NCBI GenBank assembly: GCA_023053685.1 | Contig: JALIGW010000016.1 | Coordinates: forward strand, 3,363,001 to 3,427,000 | Reading direction: 5' to 3' | Length of the DNA: 64,000 nt | Origin: Diadophis punctatus similis | Taxonomy: Eukaryota; Chordata; Lepidosauria; Squamata; Dipsadidae | Part shown: one piece after another, positions 11,681 to 21,800 of the stretch | Position numbering within the stretch: the stretch's first letter is position 1 | Layout: every line of letters begins with the position of its first letter | Program-made: the position numbers and the translations under genes | Notes under the pieces: model-generated | Databases searched by the model: none | Told to the model about the DNA's origin: nothing | Seen by the model: only the letters and a program-made list of their open reading frames with translations

Positions 11681-13224
11681 CAAGTAGTCCTCAACTTACA
11701 TAATTTACTTGGACTTCAGTAAGGCATTTGATAAAGTAGACCATGACCTACTACTAGAAAAAGTAGAAAAATGTGGGTTAGACAGCAACACCACCAGATG
11801 GATTCAAAACTGGCTGACCAACCGCACTCAACGAGTAGTGCTCAATGGAACTGCATCTACATGGAGGGAAGTATGCAGTGGAGTACCCCAAGGCTCTGTT
11901 TTAGGCCCAGTACTCTTCAACATCTTCATCAATGACTTGGACGAGGGGATAGATGGGGAACTCGTCAAATTTGCAGATGACACCAAACTGGCAGGAATAG
12001 CCAACTCTCCAGAAGATAGGTTCAAGATTCAGAAGGATCTTGACAGACTTGAACATTGGACGCTATCAAACAAAATGAAATTCAATGGTGAAAAAAGTAA
12101 GGTTCTACATTTAGGCAAGAAAAACAAAATGCACAGATACAGCATATGTGGTACCTTGCTCAACAGTAGTAACTGTGAGAGGGATCTTGGAGTCCTAGTG
12201 GACAACCATTTAAATATGAGCCAGCAGTGTGCAGCAGCTGCCAAAAAAGCCAACACAGTTCTAGGCTGCATTAACAGAGGGATAGAATCAAGATCACGTG
12301 AAGTAATAATACCACTTTACAATGCCTTGGTAAGGCCACACTTGGAATACTGCATTCAGTTTTGGTCGCCACGATGTAGAAAGGATGTTGAGACTCTGGA
12401 AAGAGTGCAGAGAAGAGCAACAAAGATGATTAGGGGACTGGAGGCTAAAACATATGAAGAATGGTTGCAGCAACTGGGTATGTCTAGCTTAATGAAAAGA
12501 AGGACTAGGGGAGATATGATAGCAGTGTTCCAATATCTCAGGGGTTGCCACAAAGAAGAGGGAGTCAAACTATTCTTCAAAGCACCTGAAGGTAGAACAA
12601 GAAGCAATGGGTGGAAACTAAACAAGGAGAGAAGCAACTTAGAACTAAGGAGAAATTTCCTGACAGTTAGAACAATTAATCAGTGGAACAGCTTGCCTCC
12701 AGAAGTTGTGAATGCTCCAACATTGGACGTTTTTAAGAAAATGTTGGATAACCATTTGTCTGAAGTAGTGTAGGGTTTCCTGCCTAAGCAGGGGGTTGGA
12801 CTAGAAGACCTCCAAGGTCCTTTCCAACTCTGTTGTTGTTATTATTATTACAACAGTTCATTTAGTGATCATTCAAAGTTACAACGGCACTGAAAAAAGT
12901 CACTTATTTTTTCACACTTAGGACCTTCGTAGCAGCCCCAGGATCATGTGATCAAAATTCAGATGCTTGGCAACTGGTTCATATTTATGACTGCTGCTGT
13001 GTCCCAAGGTCATGTGATCCCCTTTTGCAACCTTCTGACAAGCAAAGTCAATGGGGAAGCCAGATTCATTTAACAACCATCGTACTAACTTATCAACTGC
13101 AGTGATTCACTTAACAACAGTGGAAATAAATGCCGTAAAATAGGGTAAAACTCACTTAACAAATGTCTCCACTTAACAACATAAATTTTGGGCTCAATTG
13201 TGGTCGTAGGTCGAGGACTACCTG
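11681..13224. mobile_element. Tc1/mariner-like MITE split by a CR1 insertion
   Basis: Left terminus CAAGTAGTCCTCAACTTACA at 11681-11700. The remainder resumes at about 12850 and ends with the inverted terminus GTCGAGGACTACCTG at 13210-13224. TA dinucleotides flank both ends (11679-11680, 13225-13226). The body (CACTTAACAACC motifs, GATCATGTGATC) is the common reptile MITE whose internal part also occurs at 54625-54780. Confidence 0.85.
11701..12850 (+). mobile_element. 5'-truncated CR1 LINE with open reverse-transcriptase C-terminal half
   Basis: One uninterrupted frame from the truncation to TAG at 12771-12773 (about 354 codons, no ATG start). Reverse-transcriptase motifs in order: YLDFSKAFDKVDH (motif A), SGVPQGSVLGPVLF (motif B), KFADDTKL (motif C), [24 protein letters not shown], and the C-terminal WNSLPPEVV. 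The endonuclease and N-terminal half are missing. A short 3' UTR (GGTTGGACTAGAAGACCTCC) ends in a GTT/ATT microsatellite. Absence of stops or frameshifts indicates a young insertion. Confidence 0.93.
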
Positions 13225-13485
13225 TACTCAAAAAAATGCCCACATACAAAAAAGGTCTATACTGATACTGATGTATCTTGCATGGTTTATCATGTTCAAC
13301 CACTCTAAATGTAATACATATATGAATATCCAGAGCACTGCAATTTCCCACACCTCTTCCATTCTGGATTTCTAGGATTACTATCCCCAGAACTGACATT
13401 CTTCAGCTATGTGGCAACTATATCACTCTGCTACCTGGGAATTCTGGGTGTTGGGAGATATATATATGTATATGTATATATATAT

Positions 13486-13884
13486 GGGTATGGCTAGCTG
13501 ATGAAAGCTAAATAGCTTGAAATAGATCTATACTAGTCTCCCTTTATTTCTTTATCAGTTCTTTGTAAGTTTGCAAAATTGGTTTCTAGCCTGGATGGCC
13601 CTGGAGTGGGGCTGAAAGGCAAAAGGAAAAACATAAGGAAGCAGTATGCTTCCTCCCATAATTGGGTATACCAGGTGACTCGGCAGAAAAACTCTAATCT
13701 TTCCCCTGGCTCAACTGATAAGGGAGGAGAACTGGTGGCTTAGAGGGTAAAAGCATTGCCTAACAAGATATGTCAGCCTCAGTTCGAATCCTATAAGGGT
13801 ATGGCTAGCTGATGAAAGCTAAATAGCTTGAAATAGATCTATACTAGTCTCCCTTTATTTCTTTATCAGTTCTTTGTAAGTTTG
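13486..13884. repeat. Identical 88-bp direct repeats 311 bp apart
   Basis: 13486-13573 and 13797-13884 are identical base for base (both start GGGTATGGCTAGCTGATG). The first follows a TA microsatellite, the second is followed by one. Between them lies the head of a tRNA-related SINE. Confidence 0.9.
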
Positions 13885-14060
13885 TATATATATAATTCTC
13901 CCATTCACAAAGTTGAGAGTTCAGTTCTAGGTAGTGACAGATGTTTCTCTCCTAGGGCACAAAGAAAAAATATTTGCTGCGAACTCCGCATGGCATCAGG
14001 AAGGGCATCCAGCCAGTAAACACTCAGCTCTATCAAGTCACCCCAATTCTACCCTGAATT
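13733..14060 (+). mobile_element. tRNA-derived SINE with Bov-B-like tail
   Basis: The head has a polymerase III A-box-like TGGCTTAGAGGG (about 13736) and B-box GTTCGAATCC (about 13783). The tail GGCATCAGGAAGGGCATCCAG (about 13992) is characteristic of Bov-B LINE 3' ends that mobilise squamate SINEs. The middle is interrupted by the second 88-bp repeat and a TA run. Confidence 0.65.
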
Positions 14061-14469
14061 AAGGGATTATAGGGTCATAAAAAGGGAGTATATATAAATA
14101 TGTATAAAATGTTAATATAGAACTCTCACGTCTATTTGATTGTTTGTAACCTTCAATTGAGCAAAATTGGAAAGGCAACAATTATTGAGCCAAGGTAACT
14201 TAAATAGGGCTAATCTAGAGGATGCCAGGATCCATGACTCATATGGGAATGAAATTTGGAAAAGTTGTGGTTGCTTCAGTGTCACCATGCCTTTTGATTA
14301 CACTTTCCAGGAGCCTATAGGTTATGTGGTACAAGGGAAGAAGGGAAGGTTGTTTCTCCACCCTCTTCTCCATCTGTGCAATGTCACAAAGTATGTACAA
14401 AAAGAGCAGAGCTTTCATTTTTATGGTGTGGCACTCATTTCATCATATGCCCCTTTGAACCCTATACGG

Positions 14470-14603
14470 CACGGGTGTCAAGCCCGGGGCGTCATGTTGC
14501 TGTCACGTGATGTTTCACGATGTTTTCTCCATTCATCGATCTGGGGTGGGCGTGGCCTGCACGTGAGGCATCCGGCCTGTGAGCTGTCAGTTTGACACCC
14601 CTG
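14470..14603. mobile_element. hAT-type MITE, CAGGGGTGTCAAAC family
   Basis: Begins CACGGGTGTCAAGC and ends GTTTGACACCCCTG (inverted). 8-bp duplications ctatacgg (14462-14469) and ctatatgg (14604-14611) match at 7 of 8. Same family as 37009-37547 and 60644-60778. Confidence 0.85.
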
Positions 14604-14611
14604 CTATATGG

Positions 14612-15845
14612 AGATCTCCCAGAAGGTATCAAAGTGTGTCTTGGCTCACACTTAGTTGTATCAGTTTAGTGAATGTTTGTGAACATTATAAACAACTCTT
14701 ACTTAGTTTGTCACTTGTAGCGGTTCTCATTTGGAAGAGTTTTCTCACATTGTGTGCATTTTGTGACAGGGCTGTACTGTTGGCACATAGAGGTAAACAA
14801 TATTGATTGAATCAATCGTATTTACTGTATATCTCATAAAATATGACTCTGGGTGGCAATATTGTAAATCCAAGGAACATACATATAAGGCTGCAATCTT
14901 AAAACACATGACATCTTGCTTTCATTGAAGAAAACATGTGCAGGCTAATAATAAAAGAGAATCCAACCCAGGTGTTTGTTGTTGGCAGTGTTTTTCAAAC
15001 TTGGCAACGTTATGTGGACTTCAACTCCCAGAATTCATCAGCCAGCATGCTGTGTTTCCGAAGACAATATTTTTCTTTCAAGTTTGAATCAACATAGCCC
15101 CTAATTAAACTTTAAAAATAAATTAGACTGGCTGCTATTATTAAAAGCTCTTCTAGATTTCATAGGAAGTTAAATAGTGTAATTAAAAAACTAAAACAAA
15201 CCCAGAAAGATAATTCTCTAGGAACCGCCTGCTGATTTTGAAGCAACCAGATGATGTTTCCCTTTTATTTATTTTTATATACATGTGTTGGCTTATACAA
15301 TTAAAGCTATATATGCACAGTTACAAAACACATGATTTATTATTTACATCTTAAACAGTTATGATTTATATCTTAAACAGTAACCTACCACTATACAATA
15401 TAACATTAATACTGTTCACAAACTAATGTATATTGATGTGGCTTTTATCATTATAGAATTTCTCTATTCTTCATTTTTGTCCCTTCTTTAAAAAAAAAAG
15501 AGCATTCAAAAAAAGCAAAAAAGGGCATATTCATTATTTCATATAGTAACATCATTCATCTTTGGGAAGTCTTTGTTATTTGTGCCTGGTATCTATCGTA
15601 ATAAATGTAAAAAGCATGAAAACTCTAGTGTTCCTATTTCCCGGAGAACACTAAACAATTGTTCTGCTACATGTAGGCTAAACAGTGGAAAGAATCTTTC
15701 TCTGACAACAGAAAATGGAAACCGTGTATCATATGATCCCTTGGGCCAATTAAACAACAGGATTGTCTTCATTTAGGAAGTGCTTATGGGAAATATGGGA
15801 AATCAGCTCTAGTTATAGATAGGCAATTACCGGTAGACATCTACA
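14612..15845. other. Intergenic stretch with one fold-back MITE fragment
   Basis: 14985-15050 is half of the CAGAGGTCTTCAAACTTGG fold-back family. The rest is AT-rich with no recognised gene. Confidence 0.5.
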
Positions 15846-16070
15846 AGCATATCTCGTTTTATTGTGCTTCACTTAATTGTGCTTCACAGATATTACGCTA
15901 TTTTACAAGACCATCCACCAGCAAAAACAATATGACTCGCTGAAGGTTCAGATGATTAGCATTTTTAATAATATATTTTTCATTAAGGTCTGTACTTTTT
16001 TTTAAAAGATTTTAACATTTATTTCTTGAGGGTTAAGGTTTCTTCAGCCATGTCATGTTGGGTGCATATA
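15846..16070. mobile_element. Possible old Tc/mariner (pogo-type) transposon fragment
   Basis: CTCGTTTTATTGTGCTTCACTT followed by TGCTTCACAGATATTACG and, later, AATAATATATTTTTCATTAAGG resembles widespread old vertebrate Tc-group DNA transposons. Only one end is visible. Confidence 0.35.
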
Positions 16071-16274
16071 CAGATATGAGCCCGAGGTGGCGCAGCGTTT
16101 AGAGTGCAGTACTGCAGGCCACTTTAGCTGACTGTGATCCGCAGGTCAGCGGTTCAAATCTCACCGGCTCAAGGTTGATTCAGCCTTCCATCCTTCCGAG
16201 GTAGGTAAAATGAGGACCCAGACTGTTGGGGGCAATATAAATATACATTGCTTACTGGTGTAAACAGCTTAGAG

Positions 16275-16613
16275 CAGAGGTCAGCAACCTGCGGCTCTGG
16301 AGCCGCATGTGGCTCTTTCATCCCTCTGCTGCGGCTCCCTGTTGCCGGTTGGCACCACAATTTTGAGAGGAGCTTCCAGTTAGGGTGGGGGGAAGCAGGG
16401 CATGCCAGGAGAAGACTCTATGCCAAGGGGTGGGTTTTTCAGTCAGCTCCACTGATAGGGCTTTCAATTAGGATTGGTAGAGGAAAAAGGACGCCGCACT
16501 AGGAGGAGACTCTATAGTGGGGGAACCGGACTTCCGGTCGGCTCCAGAATTGAATGGGGGCTTCCAGTTAGGACCTTTGTGGCTCTTTGAGTGTTTAAGG
16601 TTGCTGACCCCTG
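16275..16613. mobile_element. hAT-type MITE inserted in a SINE
   Basis: Ends CAGAGGTCAGCAACCTGCGG and GGTTGCTGACCCCTG. Perfect 8-bp duplication GCTTAGAG at 16267-16274 and 16614-16621; removing the element and one copy restores the SINE. Contains the GGCTCTTT subterminal blocks seen also at 38749. Confidence 0.92.
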
Positions 16614-16657
16614 GCTTAGAGAGTGCTTGCACTGTGAGGCGGTATATAAATCTCACG

Positions 16658-16660
16658 AAA

Positions 16661-16727
<67 letters not shown>

Positions 16728-16730
16728 ATA
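16658..16730. repeat. AAAT microsatellite (SINE tail)
   Basis: About 18 AAAT units. Read on the minus strand it gives a meaningless IYLF peptide repeat. Confidence 0.97.
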
Positions 16731-17194
16731 TTTCACAACTAAGGCAGGAGCATGCACTCACAGAGGCTGTCAAGGATTGTAGGGCATTCTTGTCAAAAAC
16801 TAGAATCAGAATGCTTGGATCTGGTCGATGGGCAGACTTAATAGCTCCGAAGTTTTAAATGCCCTCAAAGGTCCTTTCCCAAAAGCAAACAAAGGAAGAT
16901 AAGCTATCTATATTTGCATGGCTATTTACTCTCACCACATACTTCAGGCAACTAATTGGGATTCCACGACCCACTCAACCTTCTCCTAGGGCGGATTGGG
17001 TTTGGGTGATCACGAATCTCTCTTTTTTATGACCTTCTGCCCACAAAGTTTGGGAGTCCTCCTCTCCTTTGAACTGACACTGAATTCAGGTATCAATCTC
17101 GAATATTTTGATTTTTCCGGTTGCCTGAAATGCCTCGGTTTGTAGCTCCTTGATCCTGGGCGTCAATGAAATGTTTATTTTTTCTCCTGCTTGG

Positions 17195-17260
17195 GCGGGG
17201 TGGGGTGGTGGGTTGGACTAGATGACCTCCTACAACTTTCAACTCTGTTAATCTGTTTAA
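17195..17260 (+). mobile_element. CR1 3'-end fragment
   Basis: GGTTGGACTAGATGACCTCC followed by TTTCAACTCTGTTAATCTG is the CR1 3' UTR end. Sits 150 bp before the UBL3 CpG-rich region. Confidence 0.65.
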
Positions 17261-17526
17261 ATCTCGTTGTTTGTTTGTTTGTTTGTTTTGCACGTATGTG
17301 TCAGATTCCGGATAGGAGAGAAACGAAATGTGTTTGGTCCTATGACTAAAACCAGTCAAATCGAATCTCACATAATCACATAATGCACTCTTGACTCTAG
17401 CAGGGAATTTCCAAGCCTTTAAGCCGACGGCTGTCGAAGGCGGAGCTGCCACAACAGCAAACAGCGGCCAAAGTTGAATCACGATGAAAAGGCGGCCGAG
17501 GTTTCTTGCACTTCCGAAGCTTCAGA

Positions 17527-17549
17527 ACTACACTTCCTAGGATGCCGCG
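17527..17549 (+). promoter_or_regulatory. ZNF143/Staf (SBS)-like motif
   Basis: The segment opens with ACTACA, then CTTCCTAGGATGC and a CpG-rich end. This follows the layout of the ZNF143/THAP11 consensus (ACTACA, TTCCCAG, ATGC) with two or three differences. Such sites sit in CpG-island promoters close to transcription starts. Call by motif only. Confidence 0.55.
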
Positions 17550-17583
17550 CGAGCGGCGTCTGCCGCTCACGTCCATAATGAGT

Positions 17584-17591
17584 GGGCGGGG
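17584..17591 (+). promoter_or_regulatory. GC box (Sp/KLF-type)
   Basis: GGGCGGGG within the CpG-rich promoter, between the ZNF143-like and YY1-like motifs. GC boxes are common, so the weight comes from position. Confidence 0.5.
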
Positions 17592-17708
17592 CCGCACTTG
17601 ACGCGGTCACCGAATAGCGTTCTGGAGGCGGAGCCAAAGCCGAGTGGGGGATGGGGGCGTCGGGTCCGTCTTTCCCCTGCTGTGTCCCCTTTTCTCCGCT
17701 CGGCGTAG

Positions 17709-17719
17709 ACGCCATGTTG
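17709..17719 (+). promoter_or_regulatory. YY1-like motif near the inferred transcription start
   Basis: ACGCCATGTTG matches the core CGCCATNTT of YY1. In CpG-island promoters YY1 sites in this orientation usually lie just downstream of the start site, which would place the start a little before 17709. This is inference from the motif. Confidence 0.45.
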
Positions 17720-18813
17720 GCTGGAAGGGAAGATGACAAGAGGCGGCTGCGGGACTAGCGGCGGCGGCGGCAGGCGGTGAAGGGTACCGAGGAGCAGAAA
17801 GTGCGCCGAAGAAAGCCGTACCCCGGCCTTTCTTCGTTCAGCGGGCTCTCTGGCTGGAGAGAAGAGAAGGAGCCGCTCCTCCGCCTCGGCTGCGGGGGGC
17901 TTCCGTTAACCGTCTGCTGCTGAGGGAGACCCCGGCGAAGGAGGAGGAAGAAGAAGAAGAGGCGGAGAAGGGACTGTGGAGAAACGAACCGGCGGGGGCG
18001 ATGAAAGCCGAGACCTGAGGCGGAGGGGGCGGCGAGGGCTGCTGCTTCTCCTGCTGCGAGAGGCAACTGCAGTTTAAATCCCCCCTTGAGCTGCTGCTGC
18101 TGCAGTTTGAGGGGGGAGGGTAAAATTTCTTTCTCCCTTCCCTTCCCTCTTTCCCCGGCTTATTTTAATACGTATATCTTTACCTCAGCCTCGTAAATGC
18201 TGTAGGAAGCACGCCTTTCCAAGGAAGAGAACCCCACCCCCACCCCCACCCCCACCCCACTTTCACTTGCTGAGGATCGGACGAGGGCAACCCCCCTCGC
18301 CCCCGCCCCAAGAACTTTGGCCTCAGGGAAAGAGGACGGTCGCTGCTTTATTTACTTCATTGAGTGCCTGTCGCTTTTTTTTTTTAATGAGAAGGTGACT
18401 CGGATCCAGAACTATCCTCTGAATCATCTTCGTCATTCATTATTGGTCTAGGCTGGAGAGGAAGAGAGGAAGAAAAAGCGCTCCTACACAATTCATGTTG
18501 TTGTTGTTGTACGCTTTTGCCTGGTCTATCTGGCACAACTGGTGATCGTGTTGCTGTTGACAAGAATCCGTTGCTGTCTCTGGCCCTGTTGGTTTCCTCT
18601 CTGATCCAACCTTTTTAATACCAATTGGATTCTTTTGTCAGTTTCCTTGCTGCGGGTCAGGTGATTTTATTGAAGGAAGCAAACGCACACAACTTACCAG
18701 GAACAAACCAAAGATTGGTTAGCTGGAAGATCTTTTACTGTACCTGTGTTGTTTTGGCTGGCTTTTACATTTTCCCTTCTTTGTTTCTTGAAACCGACAG
18801 CGTAGTTATCAAG
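17715..18813 (+). other. UBL3: UBL3 5' UTR (start estimated)
   Basis: GC-rich leader of roughly 1.1 kb, contiguous with coding exon 1; the 5' end is an estimate. It holds a CCCCCA-type simple repeat (about 18230-18260) and four short upstream ORFs at 18001-18018, 18197-18205, 18387-18398 and 18495-18545, none in frame with UBL3. Two more ATGs (17714, 17733) lie at the estimated start and may be untranscribed. Multiple upstream ORFs suggest translational damping of UBL3. Confidence 0.55.
18495..18545 (+). promoter_or_regulatory. Longest upstream ORF in the UBL3 leader
   Basis: ATG followed by four Leu (TTG) codons and ending at TGA: 16 codons plus stop, 268 nt before the UBL3 ATG. It is one of four short upstream ORFs that would be met first by scanning ribosomes. 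Its function is inferred only from position. Confidence 0.4.
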
Positions 18814-18840
18814 ATGTCTAGCAGTGTTCCATCTGATATG
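18814..18840 (+). CDS. UBL3: UBL3 coding exon 1 (residues 1-9)
   Basis: Encodes MSSSVPSDM and is followed directly by a GTAAGT donor at 18841. The exon ends between codons (phase 0). The 5' UTR is contiguous with it. The N-terminus is short and polar, as in vertebrate UBL3; from memory the mammalian start differs at two of these residues. Confidence 0.95.
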
Positions 18841-21800
18841 GTAAGTGTGGATTTGGCTTTATTTCCAGAAATACCAAGAACTGATTTCCAGAAAATTGAT
18901 TTGTGTTGCAACAAGAAGTGTTATCGAAGGCCAGATTATTATAGTATTAGCTTTTGTGGGTAGAATCCACTTAGTATTTGTTAAGTTTATTCACAGCCTT
19001 TTCTCCAGGAGTTCAAGATAGCTTACACAGGGTTTTCCCTTCATTTTATTTTCATTTATTTTTACAACAAATCAATGATCCTGTGATATAGGTTGAGTTG
19101 TGAATGAGTAATTGGCCCAGAGTTACCCAATTTCTTTTGACGAGGGTGAACTTGAATCTGGATCTCCCCAGTTCTGTACTGTACTACACTGGTTCTTCCA
19201 ACAGATCTGAAAGGAAGAAGCATCCTACTTTCAGTATAGTAGAATTAATCATCTGCTTTCTTTTATTATTTAACTTTTTATAAACATTTGAGATTTAACT
19301 TGAGCACAAGTATAAATGAAACAAAATTATATTTTCATTAGGCTTATTTTATTTGAATTAATCAACATTTTGGTACCTTTTTTCCTATTACAATTTTATT
19401 ATTTGAATACAATTACAGTATTTAATAACCTAAAATGGTGTAGAAGGCTATAATTTAATACAGTATATTGGTTGCAACAAAACATTATAGAAACTCTTCT
19501 CTTGAGCCATGTCTTTCTGAGGTAATATTAGACGTTATGCTAATAAAGTGCTGAATTAGTGATCAGAGTATATTTTAAAGTCTGGACAAAAGGAAGCAAA
19601 ATTATATACTTTAGAGAGTACCACCTACAGGTATTCTTATGAATAAACATGTCTGTATCTGAATTATTTCTAAACTTTGATATATAATTAACTCGATTCC
19701 TTTTTGGCACTAAAGAAATTTTTGGTTTTCATATTTAAAACATACAGTAATGTTTTTTTTTGCTACTTATGTGATTCTGTTAAAAAAAATAAATGATAAT
19801 TGCTTTGGGGCATTAGTATTCTGTATGTGCTATGTATATGCATACAAATCTCAGCTTTTAAAACTTCAGTTCATGCTTGGTAGGAGATTGTTTTTGGCTT
19901 TCCATAGCAGGAAAACAGTAATTTGTGACCAAGTCACTACTATAATAAAGGTTGTACCACAGCTTCAAACTTTTGCTTAAAGTAGCTGAGCAAAGTATTA
20001 AGAGAAAAAGGACAGAAAATCATGTTGATTTCAACTTTGAATTGTTTTTATTTGATTTTCTTTGCAACACTGTGGCATCTTGTCTTTCATTGTAATATAC
20101 ATTTTTTTCTAACAATGCTTCTTGAAAGTGTGTGATGGTTTTGAAAAATACCCCATATATTAAGATAATAAAAAAATATACAGCAGTAAACTCTCAATGT
20201 TATCCATTTGGTATTTTTGACATTGTATTTTGCTGGAATTTAATTCTGAACGGATGTCAATTATTGTATGAGAAGCACCATTTAGTAGGATGGATAATTA
20301 AATCATATCCTTCTATATAATGTCTTAGGAGTGTGCATAGAATGTAAAATGTGTTTTGTTTCAAACCTAAAGCACAGCCCTCATATTCTGGATATTTTGA
20401 TGAACCATTATGGATTGGTTGCTGTTGGCAGAAACAACTTTGAATGTTTTTGTTTTGTGCTTCAGCTGAAACCAGTCCTACAGCAATCCCAGAGTGATTT
20501 TTGTAGGGTAGATAGGGCAAAGCTGGTGTCCTTTCTCCCCTCCTCCAGAAACAAGGATACCTTGTGCCTCTCTTATTTTCTCCATATGACCTATGCACCC
20601 ACTTCCAAATGGTCTCACTTCCCATAGGCCTGCCTGCTCACTCTTATCCTTTCTGGTATCTTTTCCTCTCCTGCCCTCTCTCAGTTGCCATCACTAAATA
20701 AAACCTTCAGCTTTGGCATTTTCCTCTACATTTCTTCCACTGAAACTCTTCAGTCTGGAACAAACAGCTCTTTACTCTGTATTTGGAACAAAACGACCCT
20801 GCTTCATTCCATATCCAGACCAAAAACACATGTTTTATATTGGGTATAAGCCAGCCAAAATCAGCTGTTTTTTTTTTTACTGTTTTTCTTACATTAACAA
20901 AGTTTGCTTACAGACTACATTTTGCAAAACAGCAGTTGTACTTTTTAGTTTTCCAGTTCGTATATGAGACTTTAATATTAATCTTGTTAGAAGCATTGGA
21001 ATAAAGTGTATGTTAATGCCAACATATAATAACCATGATATCACAGAACTGGAAGCTATTGAAGAACTTAGAACCAGGGCTGTTAAGACTAGTAGCCCAA
21101 CCCACCTTATTTGTTATGTGTGTGTGTGTGTGTGTTTTTTAAACCAGCAGCTGATTCTACCTACTCCTAATGTTATTTCTTAATTAGAATGACATTTTGT
21201 CGTAACAAAATAGAGAGGGTACCACTGCTCACAAATGTCAATTAAATCAGCAATATAAAGCATTTCCAGTCATTTAGTATTTAACAATACCATTATGTAA
21301 ATAACATAAATTGACACATAACACACAAAGCATTTAAAAGTACATTATTTTGTTATATTTATCTAAATTTCTTCAGATGCAGTAGATTTTTTTATTTTTT
21401 ATTTATATTTATAAAGTATATATTTATACTGCATTCAACGTGCAATAAATAGGGATGGGGTGATTATAGGTAGTCCTCAGTTTATGACAGCAATTGGGAC
21501 TGGGGCTATGAGATAGTAAAATGTGACATCATGTGCATTGCTTTCTGATGATAGTTCTGGCTATACTCCTGATTGCTATCATTATGCAAGGTCCTCACAA
21601 CAACTTTGCTACTTCTGATTTCCTGCCAGCTTTGCTGTTGGCTATGAGAAGCCAGCAGGGAAAGACTGAAATTATGATCATGTGACCATGGTTCACTGTG
21701 ATGTAATGATGAACCAAATATCCAGATTGTGAACATGCGGACACTATAATGGCCAGAATTCCAAGGAACCATTTGTAACTATCACTTGTTCAATGGCATT

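Larger units (their letters stand above)
16079..16730 (+). mobile_element. tRNA-derived SINE, interrupted by a hAT insertion
   Basis: Head 16079-16266: CCGAGGTGGCGCAGCG with A-box, GGTTCAAATC B-box, then CTTCCGAGGTnGGTAAAATGA. The remainder 16622-16657 (GCACTGTGAGGCGGTATATAA) leads to a long AAAT microsatellite tail at 16658-16730. The element at 16275-16613 splits it. A second copy lies at 46825-47060. Confidence 0.85.
17400..18330 (+). promoter_or_regulatory. UBL3: CpG-rich promoter region of UBL3
   Basis: The base composition changes sharply here from AT-rich to GC-rich with many CpGs, starting near 17400 and fading by about 18330. No TATA box is seen in front of the inferred transcription start. 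A ZNF143-like site, a GGGCGGGG box and a YY1-like site lie in 17527-17719, so transcription probably begins near 17650-17750. This is a housekeeping-type CpG-island promoter. No opposite-strand gene was recognised next to it. Confidence 0.8.

Noticed and set aside
11709..12773. Reverse transcriptase as part of a defence or diversity-generating system
   Set aside because: Motifs and 3' UTR identify it as the C-terminal part of a CR1 LINE in a vertebrate genome.
16079..16180. tRNA gene
   Set aside because: A and B boxes are present but the sequence does not fold as a full tRNA and continues into a SINE body and AAAT tail.
16468..16773. Minus-strand open frame with IYLF repeats
   Set aside because: Direct translation of the AAAT microsatellite.
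17479..18066. Minus-strand open frames in the CpG-rich region, possible divergent gene
   Set aside because: GC-rich DNA gives long open frames by chance; no domain, splice structure or homology recognised.
18625..18813. Using TTG at 18625 as the UBL3 start
   Set aside because: UBL3 has a conserved start at the ATG 18814 and length 117; the upstream part has no ATG. Kept only as a low-interest finding.
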